A stretch of DNA of 16,314 nt from Erysipelotrichia bacterium (GCA_009916335.1 SAAR01000037.1:1-16314), one strand, 5' to 3'; positions 1 through 8,243 are shown, counted from the stretch's first letter. A program made the numbers and translations. Notes: a model not told the origin generated them from the sequence alone.

Positions 1-3000
1 GTCGTTGTTGAAAGCTGAACACCTTTTTTGTCTTTTGTAATATCCGCTTGAATCGTTGTATATACATCAGCTAATTTTTGATAGCTAACTTCTGTATAAT
101 CTTCTTTTATATAGCTGTTGAATGCAGAAACTCTTAATTCAGCTAATTCTCTTTGATGTGTAGAATATTCTAAACGATTACTAAGCTCATTCATCTTAGC
201 CAATAATGCTTCCGCTTGTTTTTGTGATAAGTTAGCACTATTTGCTAGAGCGTGTTGTGCTTCTTTTATCGCGTTATCATATTTTTCATAGCTACCTTTC
301 GTATAGAACTGAAGATCATTACTGAGTCTTTCATCTATTAATTTCTGAATCGCTTTGATTGTATCCTCACTAGCAACAACAATACCAGAATTTTTCATAT
401 TCGCTAATGTAGTATTCATGCTTGTTAGTGAATACGCACTAGCCAAAGAAGAATTCAGCGTTTTTGTTGCTAATTCTTTAACCGCATTGTAATTCATTTT
501 GTCATGTTCTGTCCATGTATCAAAATTAGCTGGTTGTGAATTAATCGTACTTTGTAATTCATTTTTGGCAGTGGCTCTATTTCCCATATCTTCTGCACGA
601 CTTGTGTTAATAAACTCAGCAATTTCTGGAATATCTTCTGTCCATTCTATTTTAATTGCCAATAAAGTGTTGCCTTCTGGTATATAAAACTCATTAATGG
701 ATTGTGTTAAATATCCTCCATCTAATTCTTGTTCTTTCGCCGCTCTTGTCTTTTCATTGTATACAATCGCTTTTATTTTTGCACTACTTGCTTTTCCACT
801 TTGTATCACTCTAAACGCTTTGATACCACTACCATCACTCACATGGTATGTGAAACTACCATTCTTTTCAGCTGGTTTATAAGTTGTTGTTAAATCTTTA
901 TCAACGATATTACTAGGTACATGATTTCTTTCTTCAATAACACTACTTTCAAACGCTTTGTCTGTCTCCGTAGAAATGTAAGCACCTTGATTAATCATAA
1001 TTTCATTGATTGCTAAAGCACGATCTGGATAATTGGCAGTGATTTCAATTTTCATATATCGTGCTTTGATGGATAATTCATTATTTCCATAATAGAAAAT
1101 ATTAGGGTAGTTGGAATCACTTTTCTTATTTGCGTCAATGATACTACCAAATGGAGTTTCTCGATCACTATCTACCACACCATCACCAATTGTAAATGCT
1201 TCATGCCACTGATTTTTATCCTCAGAAAGATATATTTTCGCATCACGAATATAATCCATTTGTGAATCTTGTGTATAAATACGAAGAGAATGTACATCTA
1301 GTGCCTTACCAAAATCATAGATAGCACTATTTGCTTTTTTTGGTGATCCACCAAACTTAGTTACCGTTGTCATATCATTGTCAAATCCTTTAGCGTTATT
1401 TCGCGTGTCGCCCCAACCACCTATCACGTTAATATCTGATGAAAGCAAAGTACCAAATTTTGTAACTTGCTCCACTTTCACTTTTAGTGAAGATATAGTA
1501 GCTGTCATTTCACTATCTGTATTATTAACATAACGAACATATCTAGCATTACCACTAAAATTAGCATCTGCAACATCTTGCCATACTAGTCCATTTAAAG
1601 ATGTTTGCAATGTTAGTGCTTGTCCATTTGTTTGATCTACACTAATACTACTTACTCCTTGAATAGAACCTAAATCAATGCCAAGATAAGCATTCGTAGG
1701 AAAAACAATTTCATTTCCAGCTAATTCCATCGTATCATCTTCCTCAGTGATAAAATAACCATGATTTTCAATATTACTATAGACTTTGTTTTTTCCTTCA
1801 CTAGCTTCAGTGATAGAAACCTCATACAATTGCCACCATCTACCAGTATTACCACCACCATTGATAATACGAATGGCTGTTGCCTTTGTATTATTAGCTC
1901 TCACTTTAATATCTGCTTGTGCATCATTAATCGTCGTTAAATCTTTCCATTGTTGATCTTTATTTTGATATTGCACTTTCAGTGTGGATAGCTTATCACC
2001 TGATCCTTGTTTAATCTTAATAAAAGACATATTTACTTCACGATTAAAATCAATTTGCACACCAGCATTTGAGGCAATCCCACTTGCTCTATCACTATCT
2101 GTTAACCATGCCAATGTAGAAGAATCTCCATCTACAATATATGCATATTTATTGTTTTTCTTTTGATCATTAATATCGCCATGCTTACCAATTGCTGTAT
2201 TTACAGCACTAGCACTCATAGTAAATATGCTATCATCTTGTGCATATACAAACAATTCTCTAAAACGCCACCAAACATTTTTTGTTGCATCAACACGAAT
2301 ACGAATATAGCGAGCGTTGACATTATTTTGAATACTTTGATCCATTTCTTTCTTATATGTACCAAATGATTTCCAGTTTTGCTTATCACTACTATATTCA
2401 ATACTTGCCAAGTCAGGTAAATCATTTTTTGCACTCGCATCACCTTGTAAAAGACGAATAGAACCAATTGCTTTTTCCCCACCTAAATCAGCAATAACCG
2501 CTGATCCTTTTTGAATACTGTCTTTATTAGCACCCTCTCCATAGTAAAACTGTACTTGTGAATTTTCATTCTTATCATAAGCATTACTTAACGAATAACC
2601 TGCTTCTTTTAACTTCTCTAACTCCATATTGGCAATCGTATAATTTTCAATATCACTTACAACTTCTTCTTTATTAATATCAATACTATTAATTTTAAGC
2701 CATAAGGCATATAGATTGCCATTTCGATCAAGATTATCACTTGTCGCAACCAATCGAATTCCTTTTACATCAGTTAAGTTCAAATCGTTTACTTCAATGG
2801 CTTCACTAGAACCATCTGGACGATCGTAAATTGTATCATTTACTGCTTTCCATGTTTTCTTATCTGTTGTATATTCTAGTTTAGAGTGGAAAATATGATC
2901 ATGTCCTCCAGCAAAAGAGAAACGGATTTTATGTACATCTATGCCACGATTATATAATACACCAACATAGTTTCCTTCTTTCACAACAGCAGGCTTCGTA

Positions 3001-5051
3001 AATTGTACAAAAGTGTTATCATCATGATCAAATACATTTTCAATCTTACCAGAAGATGGATTTATAAAAACATCACTAATATATGTTTGCGTGATTAAAT
3101 TAGGATCACTTTGTTCTGCCACCTTTTTTGCTAAATAACTATCTAGTGCCTTAATAAATGGAACAATATGCTGTACACCAACTTCTGCACTTTCATAATG
3201 ATCGACATACCAAAACTTGTTATTTTTTACGTCTGCAAATGCCTGTTGAGCTTTTGAATAATGGATTAAAAGATTGGAAACATCACCACTCTTATAATCT
3301 TTTAATGCTTGAAGGTAGGACAGGGCAGCACTTGTTGTATCATCCCAACTATCAAGCCATGGTGCCATTTGCTCATTCGCATCACGCCCAGCATAATCAT
3401 TTAAATTCCCTAGCAATAAGGGATTCCCATGTGTTCTATACGTTTGTGCTGCTTGTGCTAGAATAGTAAATTCATTTTCAATGGCAGTGATAGCTTCATT
3501 TGTATAACCTTCACTTGCTAATGAAGCTTTAAAAGGTGTTAATAACTTTTCCAGTTCCACCGATTCCTTTAAGCTAGTTACTCTGCCATCCATTGCTTGA
3601 TTCATCATATGCTTTGATAATTCTTTCAAAGCCATTGATGCATCGCTTTCCAGGGCTGAATTATGATTAACATAAGAAAAGGAATCTTCCCACGCTTGAT
3701 CGGCTTGTTCTTGTGTATCCCAAATATTCCATGCATAATCTGCATTACCAAAAATAGCAACTTTACTTGGTTCTGATTGTTGCATTGGATTCAAAACAAT
3801 ACCTTGAATATTTTCTGGATTAACTCCTGGTTGTAAAAAAGTAGAATATCCACCCATAATTAAATGGTTTTTAGAATTATCACTACATGGCCAGTTAATC
3901 CACATATAAGGACCACGCCCTGTGTTATTATAAAATGAATTTGTAAAGTTATTAGATACTTCTCCCCAAATTTTACCACCTGTCATAATGATTTGTACAT
4001 TTTCAGGAAAATTTTGATAATAAGTTTCCCCCCAACCACCATATTCTTCTACACAAAATGGCAAGGTAGATTTTAAATCAGGATATTCGTTTTGTTTTTC
4101 TTTAATCCATTGCGTCATATCTTCTAAAAATCTTTGATAATTTGCAGCACCCCAGTTTGGTGCATCATCAGCCAATACAGCTATTTGACGAACACCTGAA
4201 TCAATGACCTGTGAAAATTTTGCTTTTAAAATCGCCATATCAGCTTCATAATTACCATCAAAACGAATTGGCGAATTGCCAAATGGATGCAATGCATAAA
4301 CGAATCTACATTTACTAGCATTCCCTACTTCTGCAAGTGGAATAATCTTTTCTGCTAATTCTTGTGGCGAATATAATTCTCGCCATTTTGCTTTATGTTT
4401 AGGATCATCTTTTGGTGCATAAAAGTAAGAATTTAATTTATAATACCCACTCCATTCCATCAAGTTCATACGATCCTGTGTAGACCATGGATTACCATAA
4501 TACCCTTCAATAAAACCACGACTGACAACATCTGCATAATCTGAAATCGTGAAATTGCGAAGCGTCAAACTATCAATCTGTTTGACAATATGATAAAGTG
4601 TTGTCAAACCATAAAAACTAGCATCACTGTCTTTTCCTAATACGGAAATACTCCCTTGATCACTTTTCAAAAAATACGCATCTGTTTTTTCAAAAAGTGT
4701 GGCATCTTGTGCATACTTGCTATTTATATACTGTGATGCTTTCCCATTGGAACCATAAATACCAACATAAATATTTGTTTTATTTTCTACTGCACTATCC
4801 GATACGCTAACTTGCAAATTTTTTAATGCTGCAATTTCATTTAATCTTGCTTTTGTCGCATCGTCTATCCCCTCATCAAAAATAACATTAAACTGTTGTA
4901 AAATAAATTCACCATTGTCATATGTTACTTTTTGTGGATTAGGATATATCTTATACTCTATATCCATCGCTAGTGTCAGTGTCATTGTACTAGCGAGCGA
5001 AGTAATCACCACAAAAAAAGCTAACATTGCTTTAAACCCTTTTCTTATCAT
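1..5051 (-). CDS. Secreted GH84 beta-N-acetylglucosaminidase (NagH/NagJ-like), C-terminus outside window
   Basis: The minus-strand frame from the ATG at 5051 stays open to the window edge: 1683 residues without a stop, so the 3' end is missing. AGGAGG lies 6 nt before the start. Residues 1-28 form a signal peptide (MIRK, hydrophobic core, LTLA before MD). Residues 30-175 resemble the GH20b-like N-domain. Residues about 176-455 are the GH84 catalytic domain: SRGFIEGYYGNPW at 177, the adjacent catalytic aspartates D295-D296 in LADDAP, and a conserved WINWP/NPMQQSE segment. A helical post-catalytic domain follows (about 456-640), then five or six F5/8-type C (CBM32-like) modules at about 655-795, 804-936, 945-1081, 1088-1193, 1198-1354 and a weaker one at 1366-1466, and FIVAR-like helical repeats from 1480. 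GH84 enzymes remove terminal GlcNAc by substrate-assisted catalysis; this architecture is typical of clostridial enzymes acting on mucin or hyaluronan. A wall anchor cannot be judged. Confidence 0.94.
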   Translation of the reverse strand, partial: MIRKGFKAMLAFFVVITSLASTMTLTLAMDIEYKIYPNPQKVTYDNGEFILQQFNVIFDEGIDDATKARLNEIAALKNLQVSVSDSAVENKTNIYVGIYGSNGKASQYINSKYAQDATLFEKTDAYFLKSDQGSISVLGKDSDASFYGLTTLYHIVKQIDSLTLRNFTISDYADVVSRGFIEGYYGNPWSTQDRMNLMEWSGYYKLNSYFYAPKDDPKHKAKWRELYSPQELAEKIIPLAEVGNASKCRFVYALHPFGNSPIRFDGNYEADMAILKAKFSQVIDSGVRQIAVLADDAPNWGAANYQRFLEDMTQWIKEKQNEYPDLKSTLPFCVEEYGGWGETYYQNFPENVQIIMTGGKIWGEVSNNFTNSFYNNTGRGPYMWINWPCSDNSKNHLIMGGYSTFLQPGVNPENIQGIVLNPMQQSEPSKVAIFGNADYAWNIWDTQEQADQAWEDSFSYVNHNSALESDASMALKELSKHMMNQAMDGRVTSLKESVELEKLLTPFKASLASEGYTNEAITAIENEFTILAQAAQTYRTHGNPLLLGNLNDYAGRDANEQMAPWLDSWDDTTSAALSYLQALKDYKSGDVSNLLIHYSKAQQAFADVKNNKFWYVDHYESAEVGVQHIVPFIKALDSYLAKKVAEQSDPNLITQTYISDVFINPSSGKIENVFDHDDNTFVQFTKPAVVKEGNYVGVLYNRGIDVHKIRFSFAGGHDHIFHSKLEYTTDKKTWKAVNDTIYDRPDGSSEAIEVNDLNLTDVKGIRLVATSDNLDRNGNLYALWLKINSIDINKEEVVSDIENYTIANMELEKLKEAGYSLSNAYDKNENSQVQFYYGEGANKDSIQKGSAVIADLGGEKAIGSIRLLQGDASAKNDLPDLASIEYSSDKQNWKSFGTYKKEMDQSIQNNVNARYIRIRVDATKNVWWRFRELFVYAQDDSIFTMSASAVNTAIGKHGDINDQKKNNKYAYIVDGDSSTLAWLTDSDRASGIASNAGVQIDFNREVNMSFIKIKQGSGDKLSTLKVQYQNKDQQWKDLTTINDAQADIKVRANNTKATAIRIINGGGNTGRWWQLYEVSITEASEGKNKVYSNIENHGYFITEEDDTMELAGNEIVFPTNAYLGIDLGSIQGVSSISVDQTNGQALTLQTSLNGLVWQDVADANFSGNARYVRYVNNTDSEMTATISSLKVKVEQVTKFGTLLSSDINVIGGWGDTRNNAKGFDNDMTTVTKFGGSPKKANSAIYDFGKALDVHSLRIYTQDSQMDYIRDAKIYLSEDKNQWHEAFTIGDGVVDSDRETPFGSIIDANKKSDSNYPNIFYYGNNELSIKARYMKIEITANYPDRALAINEIMINQGAYISTETDKAFESSVIEERNHVPSNIVDKDLTTTYKPAEKNGSFTYHVSDGSGIKAFRVIQSGKASSAKIKAIVYNEKTRAAKEQELDGGYLTQSINEFYIPEGNTLLAIKIEWTEDIPEIAEFINTSRAEDMGNRATAKNELQSTINSQPANFDTWTEHDKMNYNAVKELATKTLNSSLASAYSLTSMNTTLANMKNSGIVVASEDTIKAIQKLIDERLSNDLQFYTKGSYEKYDNAIKEAQHALANSANLSQKQAEALLAKMNELSNRLEYSTHQRELAELRVSAFNSYIKEDYTEVSYQKLADVYTTIQADITKDKKGVQLSTT

Positions 5052-5061
5052 CTTTCTCCTC

Positions 5062-5070
5062 CTAAGTTAG
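5062..5070. promoter_or_regulatory. CTAAnTTAG palindrome abutting the GH84 ribosome binding site
   Basis: CTAAGTTAG on the plus strand (CTAACTTAG in the transcript) directly precedes the AGGAGG of the GH84 gene. A second copy lies exactly 90 bp upstream at 5152-5160. In the mRNA the two copies are complementary over 9 nt, so they could act as protein operators or as a long-range RNA pairing next to the Shine-Dalgarno. The role is inference. Confidence 0.4.
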
Positions 5071-5143
5071 TTTTGCCATTTTCTCAATGTATTTTTCACG
5101 TCATCTCCTCATTTTTTTATTTCGCAAATTCAGACAAACTACC

Positions 5144-5173
5144 TTCATATTCTAACTTAGTTAGATTTGTAAA
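5144..5173 (-). promoter_or_regulatory. Candidate promoter and operator for the GH84 gene
   Basis: On the minus strand a TTTACA -35 (5168-5173) is followed 18 bp later by TATGAA (5144-5149), a modest match. The spacer holds the palindrome TCTAAC-TTA-GTTAGA (5151-5165), which contains the second CTAAnTTAG copy. A regulator bound there would block RNA polymerase. The terminator of the upstream deoR-type gene at 5230-5255 implies that the GH84 gene has its own promoter, and this is the best candidate. The DeoR-type regulator next door is an obvious but unproven binder. Confidence 0.4.
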
Positions 5174-5176
5174 ATT

Positions 5177-5217
5177 TTGTTTAAAGTAGCAAATTTTTGT
5201 TGTGCCACTTTAAACAA
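5177..5217. repeat. Long inverted repeat upstream of the GH84 promoter
   Basis: TTGTTTAAAGT (5177-5187) and ACTTTAAACAA (5207-5217) are perfect 11-bp inverted arms. One mismatch further in, two more pairs extend the stem to 14 positions around a 13-nt loop. No U-tract follows on either strand in the usual position, so it does not look like a terminator. It lies just upstream of the candidate -35 of the GH84 gene, where an activator or repressor could bind. Confidence 0.45.
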
Positions 5218-5229
5218 CAAGCATTGCAA

Positions 5230-5255
5230 ACAAAAAAGAATGTATCTCTACATTC
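5230..5255 (-). terminator. Rho-independent terminator after the DeoR-family gene
   Basis: On the minus strand GAATGTA-GAGA-TACATTC forms a 7-bp hairpin with a tetraloop (arms 5238-5244 and 5249-5255), followed at once by six U residues (5232-5237 read in reverse). It lies about 90 nt after the stop codon of the DeoR-family gene, separating that gene from the GH84 transcript. Confidence 0.75.
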
Positions 5256-5343
5256 CCGATATTTTTTAAATGTTGTACGCATTTATTTTATGGATAAGCA
5301 TCAATATATTCTATTTTAAACAAACCTCATAACTGATCCTTTC

Positions 5344-6102
5344 CTATTCACAAACAACAATATTTTTTAATACACGTTCATTCTCAGGATATTGATCCGT
5401 AAAAATATAATCTATATCATTCAGTTTCCCATAGGTATGCACTGCTTTAATTGCAAATTTACTATGATCCGCTAAAACATAAGAACGCTTTGTTCTTTTT
5501 AGAATTAATTTCTTAATCACTGCGATTTCTGATTCAACAGAATACAATTCCTTGCTTTTAATATCAATTCCACTTGTACTTAAAAAAGCACGATCAAAAC
5601 GAATATTTTCAAGTTGCATAATGGTTGCTGCCCCTAATGTCATATCAAACTTACTACTGTATTTTCCCCCTAACAAAAAGATTTGCCCCTTGCATCCTGC
5701 TAATTTACGCTGTAAATACATTGAATTCGTAACAATCGTAATGGCTTTACTCATGATGTAAGGAACAAGATGAGCAATCGTCGTACCTGAATCTAAGAAG
5801 ATACACTCTCCTTCTTTAATTAATTTTGCTGCCTTTTTCGCAATCTTTTCTTTCTCAACTTTGTGAATATGAATTTTTTCAGATACCGCAATTTCATTTG
5901 CATTCAATAACATTTCTGAAACACGATTAGAAACAGCTCCCCCTCTTGATCTCTCAATTTTTCCTTCTACTTCTAATTTACGCAAATCACGTTGTACCGT
6001 AGAAAAAGAAACATTCATCTCTTTTGATAATTCATGAATAGAAATACTAGGTCTTACTTGTAGACGATTTATAATATACGCAAGTCTTTCTTTAGCTAAC
6101 AT
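5344..6102 (-). CDS. DeoR-family transcriptional regulator
   Basis: 252 residues, the usual length for the family. Residues 1-58 form the DeoR-type winged helix-turn-helix (SISIHELSKEMNVSFSTVQRDL with the wing IERSRGGA). Residues about 75-232 form the DeoRC sugar-phosphate sensor domain, an isomerase-like fold with the typical stretches IFLDSGTTIAHL, TNS, LLGG and VLADHSKF. The start is supported by GAGGTG about 6 nt upstream and an extended -10. Members are usually repressors released by a phosphosugar. It is transcribed in the same direction as the GH84 gene about 290 bp downstream, so control of amino-sugar release from host glycans is a reasonable guess, though a terminator separates the two. 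The effector cannot be told from sequence. Confidence 0.93.
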   Translation of the reverse strand: MLAKERLAYIINRLQVRPSISIHELSKEMNVSFSTVQRDLRKLEVEGKIERSRGGAVSNRVSEMLLNANEIAVSEKIHIHKVEKEKIAKKAAKLIKEGECIFLDSGTTIAHLVPYIMSKAITIVTNSMYLQRKLAGCKGQIFLLGGKYSSKFDMTLGAATIMQLENIRFDRAFLSTSGIDIKSKELYSVESEIAVIKKLILKRTKRSYVLADHSKFAIKAVHTYGKLNDIDYIFTDQYPENERVLKNIVVCE

Positions 6103-6124
6103 ACTTTCACCTCAAATTAATTTA

Positions 6125-6133
6125 ATTATAACA
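6125..6133 (-). promoter_or_regulatory. Extended -10 promoter of the DeoR-family gene
   Basis: The minus strand reads TGTTATAAT, a perfect TATAAT (6125-6130) with the extended TGn, about 22 nt before the start codon. No good -35 hexamer lies 16-18 bp upstream, which the extended -10 may offset. Confidence 0.5.
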
Positions 6134-6337
6134 CATATTAATCATCATTTCTGCGATTGTGTTATTTGCAATTTATTTCTTTTTATATCCATGATAATGA
6201 ATAAGCACACGATACTTCCCCTCATTGTTTCAGGATACATGCAAATCTAATATTGCAGCACTAGCATTCTACATGTATATGCAAATTCTTAAAGATGATA
6301 CAAATATTTTATTAATCTATCTAGCGATCCTGAAGAT

Positions 6338-7123
6338 TTAATAAAAAATGATATTGTAGATAATTAAGCCAAAGACAACCGCAAATAGATAGATGATTAT
6401 ATCAAAGCTTTGTTTAGACAACCATTTCTTTTTTTCAATAAAATTCATTATTGAAATAAAAACAACCAACAATGCCATACTTATCGTAAAAACAACCACT
6501 TGCTTATTCATCACTACATGGTAAACGATTAAACCTACTACATATAAAGCAAAGATAGCAAACAGTGCTTTTCGATAGTTGCGATTATTTTTACTTTGTT
6601 TTAATAAGTATGGTAGAGCAGATAAAGTTGTAAAAATGACAATTGGTAAAAAACGGTATAAACGTTGACTGAATAATGTGTCTGTTACATCATTTGTAAA
6701 AAAGCCTATTAGTAAAATGGTGAGCACCAACCCCTCTGCCAACAAATAAAAGCGACGATCTTTTTCGATACATTTACGCTTTAGAGTTACTTTTTGTTCA
6801 TGTTCATATAAAACAAAGTCCTTATGTGGTAAACGAATAATCTGACGATAGCCATAACCACAAACCCTTTCGCAATGATAGGTAGACAGAAAATCAGCAT
6901 ATTCATCTACTTGTTTACTATCGATTCCATTTATTAAATGTTTCTTATCAAAATAATCTATTTGAAAATAAAGCTCTTGCGGTTCACTTTTCTTATAAAG
7001 AATAAAATGATTACTAATTTCAAACACTAAGTAACCTTGTAATGCTCTTTCATGCAACAACTGCTCCATTTCTTCATTTTCATATAGAGAAAATTCTGCT
7101 AACTCTAGTTTATATTTCATCAT
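6338..7123 (-). CDS. DUF2812-type membrane protein, PadR partner
   Basis: 261 residues. The N-terminal 120 residues are soluble and resemble the DUF2812 domain (a start of the form KYKLELAEFSLYENEEMEQLLHE, an aromatic-rich middle, then GYGYRQIIRL). They are followed by five hydrophobic segments at about 125-143, 157-174, 186-205, 209-229 and 240-260. Proteins of this type are commonly encoded right after a PadR regulator; their biochemical role is unknown to me. Here the gene overlaps the end of padR by 14 nt, so the two are cotranscribed and probably translationally coupled, with an AGGAAGG site before the ATGATG start. The function could be membrane sensing or toxic-compound tolerance, but this is only context. 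No clear terminator is seen in the 235 bp that follow. Confidence 0.8.
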   Translation of the reverse strand: MMKYKLELAEFSLYENEEMEQLLHERALQGYLVFEISNHFILYKKSEPQELYFQIDYFDKKHLINGIDSKQVDEYADFLSTYHCERVCGYGYRQIIRLPHKDFVLYEHEQKVTLKRKCIEKDRRFYLLAEGLVLTILLIGFFTNDVTDTLFSQRLYRFLPIVIFTTLSALPYLLKQSKNNRNYRKALFAIFALYVVGLIVYHVVMNKQVVVFTISMALLVVFISIMNFIEKKKWLSKQSFDIIIYLFAVVFGLIIYNIIFY

Positions 7124-7427
7124 TAATTACCTTCCTTCCATCTTCCATCATCTTCTGCATACGTTTCATTTCAGATAACACCATCATAATTCCTCTATCA
7201 CCTATTTGATACCATTGTTTTCTACCTTCTAAGCGAGTCTTTTTAATTAATTTTTCTTCTTCAAATTTAGCCAGCATCGTATACAAAGTACCTGGACCTA
7301 AATGAATCCTTCCATTCGTTAATTGATAAACATAATTAGTTATATCTACCCCACATCTCTCGCTTTTTAAAGCAAGCAACACATAATACATCTGTTCTGT
7401 AAGTATCTTTAGCTGTTCTTTAGGCAT
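7110..7427 (-). CDS. PadR-family transcriptional regulator
   Basis: 105 residues when started at the ATG at 7427, which has a good AAGGAGA-type ribosome binding site. A longer in-frame start at 7511 would put both operators and the -10 inside the coding region and is rejected. The protein is a short PadR (winged helix-turn-helix, about residues 8-85): EQMYYVLLAL, GVDITNYVYQLTNGRIHLGPGTLY and the wing KKTRLEGRKQWYQI. It has only a short C-terminal helix for dimerisation, as in the PadR-s2 (LmrR/LadR-like) subgroup. Such proteins repress their own operon, often with membrane proteins or drug pumps, and respond to small aromatic or lipophilic ligands. Two matching palindromes sit on its promoter, which fits autoregulation. 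It is cotranscribed with the DUF2812-type gene. Confidence 0.92.
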   Translation of the reverse strand: MPKEQLKILTEQMYYVLLALKSERCGVDITNYVYQLTNGRIHLGPGTLYTMLAKFEEEKLIKKTRLEGRKQWYQIGDRGIMMVLSEMKRMQKMMEDGRKVINDEI

Positions 7428-7452
7428 TGGTTGATCTCCTTCTCCTTTTTTT

Positions 7453-7471
7453 AATATCGTTATACGATATT
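7453..7471. promoter_or_regulatory. PadR operator 1 (downstream of -10)
   Basis: AATATCGT-TAT-ACGATATT, perfect 8-bp arms around 3 nt. It lies just downstream of the -10 hexamer, around +5 to +23 of the predicted transcript, and repeats the sequence of the second site with its centre 35 bp away. Binding by the adjacent PadR regulator is inferred from position and symmetry. Confidence 0.75.
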
Positions 7472-7482
7472 TATGTGTCTTT

Positions 7483-7511
7483 ATTATAATATCGTTACAC
7501 GATATTGTCAA
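7483..7511 (-). promoter_or_regulatory. Consensus promoter of padR-DUF2812 containing operator 2
   Basis: The minus strand carries TTGACA (7506-7511), a 17-bp spacer and TATAAT (7483-7488): a perfect sigma-A consensus. The spacer is filled by the second palindrome AATATCGT-TAC-ACGATATT (7488-7506), which overlaps the edges of both hexamers. A strong promoter shut by a regulator bound between -35 and -10 and at the start site is typical of tight autorepression. Confidence 0.85.
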
Positions 7512-7593
7512 TCTATCTGTTCTTTATAATTGCTTAAACAACTTTTATACAATTTATTTCTCACTTCTTTTTACATATCATATAAAAAAAAGG

Positions 7594-7601
7594 TATATAA
7601 T
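7594..7601 (+). promoter_or_regulatory. Candidate -10 of the flavodoxin-fold oxidoreductase gene
   Basis: TATATAAT lies about 22 nt before the ATG at 7623. TTTACA at 7570-7575 is 18 bp from TATATA, or 20 bp from TATAAT, so the -35 assignment is unsure. The two PadR operators lie about 100-170 bp upstream on the divergent side. Confidence 0.4.
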
Positions 7602-7622
7602 GATGATAAGGAGGAACAAGTT

Positions 7623-8243
7623 ATGAAAGTAATATTAGTAAATGGAGGTCCCCATGAATATGGCTGTACTTATACCGCTTTAGCAGAAATAAAAGAACAG
7701 TTAAATAAACAAGGTATTGAAGCAGAAATCTTTTGGGTAGGAAATAAAGCAATTGCAGGGTGTATTGGTTGTAATATTTGTAAAGAAGAAGGTAAATGTT
7801 TTAGAAATGATATTGTTAATGAATTTAATCAAATCGCTAAAGAAGGTGATGGTTTTATTTTTGGTACCCCTGTTCATTTTGCGGCTGCATCAGGAATGAT
7901 TACTTCTTTTATGGATCGTGTATTCTATTCACAAAAACGGCTATTCAAAGGAAAGCCTGCCGCAGCAATAGTCAGCTGTCGACGTGGCGGAGCAAGTGCT
8001 ACTTTTGATCAAATCAATAAATATTTCATGATTAGCAATATGCCCGTCATTTCTTCACAATATTGGAATAGCGTGCATGGAAACACCCCAAAAGAAGTAA
8101 AACAAGACTTGGAAGGTTTACAGACAATGCGTCGATTAGCCGATAACATGGCTTGGATCTTGAAATGTATAGAATTAGGAAAACAAGCTGGTATTAGTAT
8201 GAGTGAAGAGGAAACCCCTTTACGCACAAACTTTATTAGGTAA
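7623..8243 (+). CDS. Flavodoxin-fold NAD(P)H-dependent FMN oxidoreductase (iron-sulfur flavoprotein-like)
   Basis: 206 residues from the ATG at 7623, which follows AAGGAGGA at good spacing; the open frame begins 93 bp earlier but lacks a ribosome site there. The N-terminus MKVILVNGGPHEYGCTYTAL matches the FMN phosphate-binding loop of the flavodoxin_2/FMN_red families. Next come four cysteines, C47-x2-C50-x2-C53-x5-C59, the spacing seen in iron-sulfur flavoproteins that hold a 4Fe-4S cluster. GFIFGTPVHFAAASGMITSFMDR is the typical segment covering the flavin. Relatives in anaerobes reduce quinones, nitro or azo compounds, or oxygen; the true substrate is unknown. It is transcribed away from padR and could be under PadR control. 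A terminator overlaps its stop codon. Confidence 0.9.
   Translation: MKVILVNGGPHEYGCTYTALAEIKEQLNKQGIEAEIFWVGNKAIAGCIGCNICKEEGKCFRNDIVNEFNQIAKEGDGFIFGTPVHFAAASGMITSFMDRVFYSQKRLFKGKPAAAIVSCRRGGASATFDQINKYFMISNMPVISSQYWNSVHGNTPKEVKQDLEGLQTMRRLADNMAWILKCIELGKQAGISMSEEETPLRTNFIR

Noticed and set aside
499..3466. Short plus-strand frames at 499-882, 1984-2369 and 3158-3466, and a minus frame at 2216-2482
   Set aside because: All lie inside the continuous GH84 coding frame, show no ribosome sites or known motifs, and are shadows.
5239..5254. AATGT...ACATT near the deoR terminator as a further GntR site
   Set aside because: The spacing is 6 rather than 4 nt and the repeat is fully explained as the stem of the terminator.
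6235..6292. ATACATG / CATGTAT inverted repeat and two ATGCAAAT copies between the DUF2812 and deoR genes
   Set aside because: Short, in AT-rich intergenic DNA, with a 30-nt gap and no promoter relation that I can support.
7428..7511. Longer PadR start at 7511
   Set aside because: It would place the -10, both operators and the ribosome site inside the coding sequence; the ATG at 7427 has the proper ribosome site and family-typical N-terminus.
7530..7622. Upstream start for the FMN oxidoreductase
   Set aside because: The added residues do not resemble the family, and AAGGAGGA directly precedes the ATG at 7623.
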